From Centrapalus pauciflorus (taxonomy: Eukaryota; Streptophyta; Magnoliopsida; Asterales; Asteraceae), in contig JAANYP010007623.1 of the NCBI GenBank assembly GCA_020465985.1, positions 1-64,000 of the forward strand: a stretch of DNA of 64,000 bases. Direction: 5' to 3'. The translations under genes and the position numbers were made by a program. Below, one piece after another: positions 1-8,242 of this stretch. The notes beneath the pieces were generated by a model. That model was given only the letters and a program-made list of their open reading frames with translations, was not told the DNA's origin and did no database searches. Position 1 is the first letter of the stretch. The number at the start of each line of letters is the position of its first letter.

Positions 1-1
1 A

Positions 2-91
2 GATAATAATGCAGATTTATTTACCAAAGCGTTTGATAAGTCACGGTTTGAGTATTTAATTCAACTGAATGGAATGCGCAACCCAGAGTAA
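2..91 (+). CDS. Copia pol, C-terminal end of RNase H (partial)
   Basis: Thirty codons are open from the window edge to a TAA at 89-91. The reading includes DNNADLFTKAF and ends QLNGMRNPE, the usual C-terminal tail of copia RNase H. The same tail appears on the - strand at 6667-7104 with few changes. RNase H removes the RNA strand of the RNA-DNA hybrid during reverse transcription. The upstream catalytic residues are outside the window, so the state of the whole pol cannot be judged. Confidence 0.85.
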   Translation, partial: DNNADLFTKAFDKSRFEYLIQLNGMRNPE

Positions 92-687
92 TTTGACCTT
101 AGTAGTAGTAACTTTACTTTATTTTATTATAGAGTAGTAGTTTTTCTTTCTTTTCAGTAATCTGCTAATTTAGGAAAGTTTCTATTTTTAGTAAGGTTCT
201 ATTTTTAGTAAGTTTTTAGGTTATCTCATTTTATTGCTTTTTCTTATGAAAACCAAAAGAAAAAAGAGAGAAAATCATAAAAATACAAAAAAAAAGAAAA
301 AAAAAAGAGAATATCAGAAAAAAGAGTTAAGTCTTAGATACATAGGATCAAAGTGACGAAAATTAGCACAGTCGTTACAAACTCTAAGTGTTTAGGCTTT
401 CACACATAATGCAACTAAACTCTAAGTGTTATACTTTATTTAGTTTGATGTGTTGGTAGGCATAATAAATATAGGGAATCTCAAGGCTAATAAAATATTC
501 TAGAAAAAGTCAAGCGTGTCACTAACTTAGATGTACGACCAATCGGTTTTAATTTTTATGTACAAGACATACAAACTTTGAGTCTAAATGAGGTATGCAA
601 ACTTTTTGGGGATGTATGGAAACATCAAATACATCTTAAAATGAAATGAATAGAAAAATCATATAAAACTGAGAGTCGAAAACATGC

Positions 688-857
688 AACTCTGTTGTAC
701 GTAAGTACAGACCTGTTGTCTCTGTTTAGATTCGGGTTAGCAGATATGTCGCTCTGTTGTACGTCAGTACAGACCTGTCACCGCTGTCTGCTAACTTTAA
801 AAATAAACCTTAAGTCAAACTAAGACACTTTGTTGTATGAAAATACAGACCTGTGTC
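688..857 (+). repeat. Three hairpin repeats in the pol-ORF3 spacer
   Basis: Near 690, 753 and 828 the sequence repeats a CTCTGTTGTACG...GTACAGACCTGT block. The first two contain the perfect stem TGTAC/GTACA around a four-base loop (GTAA, GTCA); the third is decayed. One hairpin is also present in the inverted spacer at 6083-6105. The function is unknown. Confidence 0.75.
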
Positions 858-1470
858 CGATGTTTGTCTTTTAAAGAAAGTTTGCAAATACCAACAAGTT
901 AGAATCTTTGTCTGTGTGCCTTGATCATAAAAGTATGTCTATGTCTGCATCACGTAAGATAATTTTCTGATAAATAAAAAGGCCAAGGGATATTCCCAAA
1001 TGTAGAATGTTTAAAAGGGGTAAAAATACCAACAATCGGCTAAATAGGTATGTCACGACAAACAAACAAAGGAATAAAAAATTCCTAAGTGTGAAAGTTT
1101 AAGTACTGAAAGTTAGTATCAGACATCGCTATCTGATTGAACCTTTCTTAGACTATACTCATCAAAAATATGTTGTTAAGTATTTAGCTTAGATTGTAAA
1201 TTTTTCTTAAGTCTAGATTAAATTTTTTGGTCAAAATTTTATTTTACTTTATTTTATTTTATTTTTACCTTAGTTTATTTTATTTTATTTTATTTTAGTT
1301 TAGTTTAATTTTTACTTAGGTAAAGGGTCAAAAGTTACTGAGGGTGCATTCAAAGTTGAATAAAATAAACATTGCGTGAAATATCTGTTGCTTAGGGTAA
1401 AAGAATTGGCATAGTATTATCTGGTTACACGATACCGTAGAAAAAAGTTGGAAAAGTTGAATTTATTCCA

Positions 1471-2156
1471 AATTTTCGAAAATTTTTCTAAGTATTGGTG
1501 GTTTCGAATCTAAGACAGACTCGAAGCGGTAAGACTTCGAATCTGTCAGTAGATTCGAATCTGTGCTTAGACTCGAGAGTTGGTGGTATAAATAGGTTAA
1601 CAGTAAAGGTCATTAACTCCATCTGTTTTCGAATCTATACTATCGAATCTATATTGGCGATTTCGAATCTGTTCTCGAGTCTATCGTAATCCTTCTAAAC
1701 GACATTTTGTCGAGTCTCTTACTTGGTGTTTCGATTCTACAGATACATCTAGGTATAATCAACTGGATTGTACAAGATTTGTGTAGTTTTATACACAATT
1801 TTAGGCTAAAACATCGAAGTTTGAAGTTTTGTGGGTCGAAATAGGGTTTTTTGCTAAATTACCAAGTTTGGATCTATAAAAGATCAAATTAAAAGCATAA
1901 ATCAATGATTAGAACCTAGTTGAACTAATGTATGTGAATTACTAAATTCAAAACGGTTAAAATCTTGGATTTTTGGTGAAAGAAGGACCGACGGGGCTTC
2001 GAGTCTATTCTTGGATTCGAATCTGTTCATGGGTTTCTCGAATCTGTCATTAGATTCGAGATGACCATGATATTCGAATCTGTCCATTAGACTCGAATAG
2101 GGACTTTTCGAATCTGTCCATTACACTCGAATATGGACACTTCGAATCTGTTACTT
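1471..2156 (+). repeat. Array of TTCGAATCTGT / ACTCGAAT motifs
   Basis: About 23 TCGA cores occur in roughly 690 bases, most inside TTCGAATCTGT or its partner AGATTCGA/ACTCGAAT. The same motifs crowd the U3 part of the family A LTR (5620-5810) and the leader between LTR and gag in other copies (for example 39601-40020). This is a family-specific motif array, not a simple tandem repeat. Confidence 0.8.
1873..1882 (+). promoter_or_regulatory. TATA-like box upstream of ORF3
   Basis: TCTATAAAAG lies about 450 bases before the ORF3 ATG and downstream of the first half of the TCGA array. The layout resembles the LTR, where the TCGA array precedes TCTATAATTA near 5777. It could be an internal promoter for ORF3; this is inference from sequence. 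Confidence 0.4.
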
Positions 2157-2296
2157 TTGAATCTGTACTTTATTTACTTTGTTTAATTTAAATTTTATTA
2201 AACTTGTGGAAATTTAATTGTGTTAGATTTTGTATTTAATCAAGTACAAAATAAAACAAATCTGAATTTAAACAAGTTTATTGATTTTTAATGAGT

Positions 2297-2320
2297 CTAA
2301 CAGTTTTATTTATTGTGCAG
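2297..2320 (+). promoter_or_regulatory. Splice-acceptor-like tract just before the ORF3 start
   Basis: CTAAC (2297-2301, branch-point-like) is followed by a T-rich run and ends TTGTGCAG at 2320, two bases before the ORF3 ATG. This is a textbook plant 3' splice site. It could join a 5' leader to ORF3 in a spliced subgenomic RNA. Confidence 0.5.
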
Positions 2321-2322
2321 AT

Positions 2323-5300
2323 ATGGCAGTTCGCGCTTTTGTCCCGAAGCATAATATGGTCCTTAATCCAGATAATAATATCCCTGAGGCACAGGGTTTT
2401 CGCGAAGTTTTGGACTTCCTAGCTGAGTCTCGGATTAGCTATGCTTTGTATCATAACATTCCAATTGTAATTTCGTATGTACGCCAGTTTTATGATCATT
2501 TACAGGTGGACTGTACTGTCACCCCGACAGTTATCAGAACCAGAATCGCTGGCCAGCCTCTAGTCTTCTCAGCAGATATGTTGCGCCAAGTGCTACAGTT
2601 GGGTTCTCAGGAACAGGAGGACGGGCCTATTGACTTCCCGTTAAGTATTAGGCAGACTGCTTTTCTGAGAATGGGCTACAGTTTAGATGTGACAAAGTCG
2701 TCATACATGAAGAGTGGCCTGATTGGGCAATGGAGATTCTTGGTGCACGTATTCATGGTCTGTTTTGCGCCGAAGAAAGCTGGCTTTGATTACATAGTGT
2801 CAAAGATCCAATCTGGAGTTATTGCATTGGTATATAATCGGAGGTTCAGCTTTTTGCAGATGTTCTTCTCGGAGTTCGTTCATCAAATTACGGCTCCAGA
2901 AAGGGAACGATTCTTGTTGTACCCAAGGTTCATTATGATGCTGATAAGACATTTCTTGCCAGACTTGCCGCCGTCAAATGATTCTCTGAGTGTTAACATT
3001 ATGGACAAACGGATTTTCGCTGATTGTTCCTCACACCGAGGAAGATTGGCTGTTCCTGTTGCTCGTCCATTGTTCGTAGCTATTGTGGATAGGGATTTTC
3101 AAGCCCTGGAAGATGCCAACTGGGCAGGGGTCGTTGAGTTTCCACAACAACAACAACAGCAACAACGTCAACAGCAACAACAGCCTCGTGCTCGGCCACG
3201 TGATCCAAGACGCCGACAAAGACCAGCAGCGAGTCAAATTCCGGCAACCAGGCCTTCGACAAGCCAGCAACCAGAAGTTACAGAAGTCGGGTCCTCAAAT
3301 ATTCAAGAAGCTGGGCCCTCAAATGTTGCGAGAGAAGCTGAACAGCTAAGCCAGACGCTTAATGAAATTTGGGAGGCAGGGCCTCATGCTAATGAAGATG
3401 TTGCAGCAGCATTGGTTGGTGAGCTGCTTAGTCCACCAGCAGATGAAGATGATATTTTTAGAGATGTGGAGGAATACGAGCCAGAAGGGGCAGATGACGG
3501 ATTAACATCTTCGGAATCCGACTCAGAATCCGCGGAAGTTCCGGCAGCTGCAGTTCCTGATATTCAAATTGGTACTTATGGTTCGAGATTGATTATAAAT
3601 GAAGGTGGTTCGAGGAGGCGCGTGAACAGGGAATTGGAGGAGTCTGATTTTGAAGAAGAGGAAGTTGCTCAACTAGTGACTAGGCAACGGGCCAAACATC
3701 ACAGGTTCATGCAAGGATCATTTTCAGCTCCTGTAGATCAACCAGAAATTCTACAACATCAAGAACCTCAAACCACCAGTCCACCACCACCACCACCTCA
3801 AGATGAACCGTATATACCATCACCGTTCATTCCTACTCCTATACAGTCCATTCCATCTACCTCGACCACATACACTGACAATCAAAGGTTTCTGCAGCTT
3901 AAAGCTCGCGTTGACTTCCAGAATGTCCAAATCTTAAGCCTAACAAAGGCGATCGGTGAAATTCAGACTCATAATGCAAATCTTGATAAAGAAAATGCCG
4001 ATTTGAAGAAGATTGTGGAGCAAGTCCAGGAAGAGAACGTAGAATTGAAAACATTTGTTTGCGATCAGGCAGCTGAGATAAGGTCGATGCGCTCCCTAAT
4101 TGAGCAGTTAATGAAAAATTTACAGGCTCAGGGGGAGACATCGAGCCGAGATCAGGAGGTGCAAAGAAGAGATGATAATGAAGGCGATGATCCCGGTGCG
4201 AATAAAGAGATTGAGTCTGTAGATTTTCCTGCAGCTCAAGTTACACAAATTCAGGGGGAGCCAAGTACAGAAGGAGAAGAAGGAGGATCTGGAAAAGAAG
4301 CAGGTTCCTCGAGGGTTCTGGACAGTGACATGATTGATGCACTGAAGGACATAGAGGAAGAGCTTATGGATTTTGACGATGAAGAAGAAGAGTTAGAAGA
4401 AGAAGAATTTATTCCAGAGGAGGTTGTGGACTGGAAATCAGACGATGAAGTGTTGGATGATGAAGACGATCATGTCAATGAGGTTATTATCAATTCACAA
4501 CCTGTCACGGAGCTATATGAAGGACAAAATCATAATGTGATTGACATTGACTATATCAAGGTAGCCTCAGTCGAGGACAAAGAACTTGAAGAGGCTGAGA
4601 AGGAGCCATCTAGAGCTGACTTGATAAATCTTTGGTTCAAGAAAGAGGAAAAGAAAGATCGTTTGAAGATGAAGAAGAAAATGAGAGTTCCAGGTGCTGG
4701 AAGCTTCTCAGGAGGCATTATAAGCTGGTTCTTTGACAAAGAACTGCAGCTATTTATCTTGAAAAGAAGAGATGGACTACAATACTTGAGGCGAACACTA
4801 AAAGCATTTAACTCATTGCCCAAGATTGAAGTAAAGGAGCTTGCATGGAAAGAGTTAATTAATATAGGTGAAGACCAGTACGCTGAAGTCGTGGCTAGAA
4901 TCATAAGGAAAGAAGTAAGATCAGGAAAGTTCGAGCGACTCAAGCCAAGGACCGGAAAGAGGGTCGAGGATCAGTCGAGAATAGATCCTCATACAGGTAG
5001 GCCATGGGCCAGGATGGTATACAAACCTATGAGGTGTCTAAAGAAAGTACCAATGAAATCGATGCCACAAAACGTTTTGAGCAACATGAAATGGTGGTAC
5101 CTCGAGATTGACACTGCTGAAGCCATCATGGAGGATCAAGACGAGCAGGTCATTTTGAAGGTATATGATCCACTGCATTTGATAAACCTATCAAAGGACG
5201 ACCTGAAGAAGCTTCATGATCAGCCTATCTTCTTTACTGAACCATGGAGATCTGAAGCCAGGAAGTTCCAAAAGGTAGTTAAAGTTTGTATAGATGCTGG

Positions 5301-5340
5301 ATTATATGCAGGTAGTAGTATATATAGCTCTAGTACTTAA
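2323..5340 (+). CDS. ORF3, accessory protein of family A copia element (function unknown)
   Basis: This is an intact ORF of 1005 codons. The ATG at 2323 is preferred because it follows the acceptor-like tract and opens the conserved domain (MAVRAFVPKHN); the frame is open slightly further upstream to 2281. Residues 1-265 form a globular region shared with many plant retrotransposon extra ORFs (pattern FL..SRISYAL..., IRTRIAGQPL, YPRFIMMLI), possibly the family called putative plant transposon protein. Next come a glutamine run with an arginine-rich patch (about 273-300), an acidic-serine segment (374-404), a proline run (about 485-494), a leucine-rich coiled coil (519-603), a very acidic stretch (676-703), a lysine-rich patch (772-793) and a conserved C-terminal tail. 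No signal peptide or membrane segment is evident, so a viral-type envelope role is not supported. It may bind RNA, Gag or host factors; this is not shown. Confidence 0.85.
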   Translation: MAVRAFVPKHNMVLNPDNNIPEAQGFREVLDFLAESRISYALYHNIPIVISYVRQFYDHLQVDCTVTPTVIRTRIAGQPLVFSADMLRQVLQLGSQEQEDGPIDFPLSIRQTAFLRMGYSLDVTKSSYMKSGLIGQWRFLVHVFMVCFAPKKAGFDYIVSKIQSGVIALVYNRRFSFLQMFFSEFVHQITAPERERFLLYPRFIMMLIRHFLPDLPPSNDSLSVNIMDKRIFADCSSHRGRLAVPVARPLFVAIVDRDFQALEDANWAGVVEFPQQQQQQQRQQQQQPRARPRDPRRRQRPAASQIPATRPSTSQQPEVTEVGSSNIQEAGPSNVAREAEQLSQTLNEIWEAGPHANEDVAAALVGELLSPPADEDDIFRDVEEYEPEGADDGLTSSESDSESAEVPAAAVPDIQIGTYGSRLIINEGGSRRRVNRELEESDFEEEEVAQLVTRQRAKHHRFMQGSFSAPVDQPEILQHQEPQTTSPPPPPPQDEPYIPSPFIPTPIQSIPSTSTTYTDNQRFLQLKARVDFQNVQILSLTKAIGEIQTHNANLDKENADLKKIVEQVQEENVELKTFVCDQAAEIRSMRSLIEQLMKNLQAQGETSSRDQEVQRRDDNEGDDPGANKEIESVDFPAAQVTQIQGEPSTEGEEGGSGKEAGSSRVLDSDMIDALKDIEEELMDFDDEEEELEEEEFIPEEVVDWKSDDEVLDDEDDHVNEVIINSQPVTELYEGQNHNVIDIDYIKVASVEDKELEEAEKEPSRADLINLWFKKEEKKDRLKMKKKMRVPGAGSFSGGIISWFFDKELQLFILKRRDGLQYLRRTLKAFNSLPKIEVKELAWKELINIGEDQYAEVVARIIRKEVRSGKFERLKPRTGKRVEDQSRIDPHTGRPWARMVYKPMRCLKKVPMKSMPQNVLSNMKWWYLEIDTAEAIMEDQDEQVILKVYDPLHLINLSKDDLKKLHDQPIFFTEPWRSEARKFQKVVKVCIDAGLYAGSSIYSSST

Positions 5341-5374
5341 ATTTGATGTAATGTAAATAATTAGAAGCTATCGT

Positions 5375-5386
5375 CAAGGGGGAGTC
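5375..5386 (+). promoter_or_regulatory. Polypurine tract
   Basis: CAAGGGGGAGTC lies directly against the LTR start TGTTGG. It would prime plus-strand DNA synthesis. The same tract, inverted, flanks the LTRs at 29721 and 40915. Confidence 0.85.
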
Positions 5387-6043
5387 TGTTGGTACACCCT
5401 GTGTGACGATAACAGTCTAATCGATCTGCATTATGGTTTAAGTAATATTCTGAGTATTAACAAGTGTTTTGATATATATGTTTATATGTGTTTGTCTGTT
5501 ATTGATTGTGTGTTTGAACTTGATGTAACATATTACAAGAAGTTCAAACATAAAGGTCAAAGATTGACTCAAGCATAAGTAAAACATAAGTTTCATCACT
5601 TAAGTGTTTAAGTGTATTGGCTAGATTCGAATAGGTAAAGGAAGACATTCGAATCTGTGATAGATTCGAATGTATCCTTAGATTCGAATGGGCTAGATTC
5701 GAGAATGTCACTGTGGACAGACTCGAATGGGCCTTGGGCCAGATTCGAGTTTGGCCCACATCAGACTCGAATCAGGGTCTATAATTAGGGATAGACTCGA
5801 ATCATTAAGAGACTTTTTGCAGAATTCGTGAGGGATTAAGCAAAAGGCGATCTCGAGTTTATCAGCTAGGTGAGTGCCGTTTCGGAGAGAATTAGTTCGT
5901 AGGATCGTTCGTGTGTCGTTCGTTCAGCGTCTAATAGTCTCCGTGTTCCGTTGGTTGAGAGTTGTCCGTCTAACCGTCAACGAGGATTCCGCACTCGTTC
6001 ACCGATCCGCGTCTAGATAGATCTTGCAGTTGTAGACCTTACA
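5387..6043 (+). repeat. Family A 3' LTR (657 bp)
   Basis: It runs from TGTTGGTACA to CCTTACA, with TG...CA ends. The left part holds the TCGA-motif array and TCTATAATTA (near 5777), a plausible TATA box; the right part matches the U5 of the other family A LTRs. The right edge was set by comparison with copies where a tRNA-iMet primer site follows. Confidence 0.85.
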
Positions 6044-6666
6044 ATTAATTTATCAAGGACGTCTCAAAACCAGAGGCAACAGCTCTGTACTTACGTACAA
6101 CAGAGTTACTTGTTTTGACTCTCAACTCAGTATATGATTTTTCTATTCTTTTCATTTCTTTAAGATGTATCTGATGTTGCTATACATCCCCAGAAAGTTT
6201 GCATACCTCATTTAGAATCAATGTCTGTATAGTTCTAACATAAAAATTAAGACCATTTGGTCATACATCTAAGTTAGTGACACGTTTGACTTTTACTTGA
6301 ATATTTTATTAGCCTTGAGAAAGCCTATATGTATTATGCCTACCAACATATCAAACTAGATAAAGTATAACACTTAGAATTTTTGGTGCATTATGTGTGA
6401 AAGCTTAACACTTGGAGATTGTAAAGACTGTGTTAATTTTCATCACTTTGAACCTATGCATCTAAGACCTAACTCATTTTCTGATATTCTCTTTTTTTTT
6501 TTGAACTTTTTATGGTTTTCTCTCTTTTTTCTTTTGTTTTTCATTAATAAGAGTAAGAAAATAAAATAACTTACTATAAAAGGAAAATATTCTAAGCTAC
6601 TAAACTTACTATAAAAAGAAAGAAACGCTACTACTATAAAAGGAAATAAACTCTACCAAGGTCAAC
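6044..6666 (-). other. Inverted pol-ORF3 spacer segment
   Basis: Non-coding. It matches positions about 92-735 in reverse complement, including one hairpin repeat at 6083-6105. Homology stops at the LTR edge, as expected if the + element inserted here. Confidence 0.8.
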
Positions 6667-7104
6667 TTACTCTGGATTACGCATTCCGTTTAGTTGAACT
6701 AAAAACTCAAAACGTGACTTATCAAAAGCTTTGGTAAATAAATCCGCATTATTATCATCTGTTGCCACTTTTACCAGCTTAATTAAATTCTTTTCAGCAC
6801 AATCACGTATAAAGTGGTGTCTTATGTCTATGTGCTTGGTTTTATTGTGTTTAACTGGATTATTAGTTATTGCAATTGTTGACTGGTTATCTATCCTAAT
6901 AGGAGTATGAGTATAAGTCAAACCGTAATCCCGCAATTGTTGTTGTATCCACAGAACCTGTGAACAGCAACTACCAGCAGCAACATATTCGGCCTCGCAT
7001 GTTGACACGGCTACCGAAGTCTGTTTCTTGCATTGCCAGGAAACGAGTCTCCCTCCTAGAAACTGACAACCTCCAGTTGTTGACTTGCGAGTCAAGCTGC
7101 ATCT
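6667..7104 (-). pseudogene. Copia RNase H fragment
   Basis: The frame reads CSLTRKSTTGGCQFLGG, then CEAEYVAAGSCC (catalytic Glu region), RIDNQSTIAI (catalytic Asp region) and ends GMRNPE with a stop at 6667. The first catalytic Asp and everything upstream, including reverse transcriptase, are missing: homology ends near 7104, where hAT-like sequence starts. The frame stays open to about 7266 only through unrelated repeat sequence. Confidence 0.85.
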
Positions 7105-7214
7105 TTTAACTTTTGTGATATGAATATAGCCACTTGTTCGAAAGAAATTGAAGCATATTGTCAAACTATTGAATATGATTGTGATGATGGAGATGAGGTA
7201 AAATATACATTTAC

Positions 7215-7245
<31 letters not shown>

Positions 7246-7754
7246 TGTATAATCGTATAATGACACTTTTATTTAGTTTAACAATGATTTTAATGTGTTG
7301 ATTTGATTATTGTAGCAATCTGGCGTGACAACCACTTAAATGATCGAATGGGTTCAACATTGATTTAGGTGAATGATATTGATGATCAAGGACTCAAGGA
7401 GTTACATTTTTAAGTTATGACGAGGATATGAATTTTTTATTTAGTTTTATAATAATATAAAGTATCGTAATGTGTTTGAAACTTTGTATTGCTATGTTTT
7501 CTTTCGGAGATGTATGCACTTTTGACGTCTTAATTATTGTATATTAATTTGAATTTTACCCGTTTAAGGTTAAACGGGGATCCCCGCGGTGAATTTAACC
7601 CGTTAAAAAAACCATTTATATTAAACGGGTTTCCCCGATTCCCCGATGGGGATTCCCCGTTTATATCCCCGCGGTTTTTAAACGGTTTTGGTATTAGTTA
7701 TTATAATCGGGGACGGGGACGGGGGGATCAATCCCCGCCCCGTTGCTATCCCTA
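7105..7754 (+). mobile_element. 3' end of an Ac-like hAT DNA transposon
   Basis: The right edge, read in reverse, starts TAGGGATAGCAACGGGGCGG, a good Ac/hAT-type terminal repeat, followed by subterminal CCCCG/CGGGG-rich sequence (7565-7740). At the left a short exon-like stretch (7110-7198, reading DMNIATCSKEIEAYC) has a donor-like AG/GTAAAA and an acceptor TTGTAG near 7314 followed by seven codons and a stop. This could be the last exons of the transposase, but that protein match is not certain. A (GT)n run lies at 7215-7242. The 5' end is missing. Confidence 0.6.
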
Positions 7755-8242
7755 AGGTCCAAGTGTGCCATGCGTTTGTGCCATAAAACCGACTCAGTCT
7801 CCGAAGCTTTTGATAGCAGACAAATTGGTCCCATTTAAGATTCCGGCTTGTTCATGTCGAGCATGTACAGGTCATTCTTCCTTGGAGCCCTCATCAGTAT
7901 CCACTCTTCAAGTACTTTGAAACCCGGTTTCAGCACTAACGCCTCAGTATCAGTGAACAGTACTGAGTTCTTCTTATCACAGATTTGAGATACAATAATG
8001 AGATTGTGAACCAGTTTATCAACGTGATAAACTTGATCCAATTTTATAGTCCCATTAGTGACCACTCCAGTACCGGTGATATTTCCTCCTTTATTGCCAG
8101 CGAATGATACAAATCCCCGATTCCCTCCCTTGAAGTCTGCGAGTAGACTTCTTTCCCCTGTCATGTGCCTGGAGCAACCACTGTCGACGAACCATTTGTT
8201 GTTTGGACCTGTACTTATCTCCTGCACATGAAAGAAAATAGG
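7755..8242 (-). pseudogene. Copia protease / pre-integrase fragment
   Basis: WFVDSGCSRHMTGER shows the aspartic protease motif DSG near the start of the frame. The linker to the gag-pre-integrase domain (NDLYMLDMN) follows, with a stop at 7835. Homology with the other copies ends at the hAT edge, so integrase and reverse transcriptase have been lost. It lies directly after the gag stop, separated only by a short acceptor-like tract. Confidence 0.85.

Larger units (their letters stand above)
92..2322 (+). other. Pol-ORF3 spacer of family A, about 2.2 kb non-coding
   Basis: No convincing ORF is present. The left third holds three hairpin-forming repeats (688-857). The middle has A/T-rich TTTTA-type runs (1240-1310). 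The right part holds a dense array of TCGA-core motifs (1471-2156), a TATA-like box and a splice-acceptor-like tract just before ORF3. Positions about 1-735 are repeated in inverted orientation at 6046-6740. Confidence 0.8.
1..6043 (+). mobile_element. 3' portion of a family A Ty1/copia (Sirevirus-like) element
   Basis: The order is the end of pol RNase H, a long spacer, ORF3, a polypurine tract and a 3' LTR; the 5' part lies outside the window. A long extra ORF after pol, a PPT of the AAGGGGGA type and a tRNA-iMet primer site in sister copies fit the Sirevirus branch. After the LTR end the sequence switches at once to an inverted family A spacer, so this copy inserted into another family A element. 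The candidate target duplication on the right is ATTAA (6044-6048); its partner is off-window. Confidence 0.85.

Noticed and set aside
1495..1689. Small ORF in the spacer
   Set aside because: It is made of TCGAATCTG motif repeats read in frame; no start context or conservation argument.
1471..2156. TCGA arrays as heat-shock elements
   Set aside because: Heat-shock elements need GAA and TTC blocks at 2-base spacing in alternating order; here TTCGAA has no spacer and the cores are irregularly spaced.
3031..3349. Short ORFs on both strands over the glutamine-rich part of ORF3
   Set aside because: They are shadow frames of the CAA-rich repeat inside the 1005-codon ORF.
2281..5340. ORF3 as a retroviral-type envelope protein
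   Set aside because: No signal peptide, transmembrane segment or glycosylation-rich ectodomain is visible; it is Gln/Asp/Glu-rich with a coiled coil.
7105..7266. N-terminal extension of the RNase H frame (His-Thr run)
   Set aside because: It reads antisense through hAT-like sequence and a GT microsatellite; copia homology starts only at about 7104.
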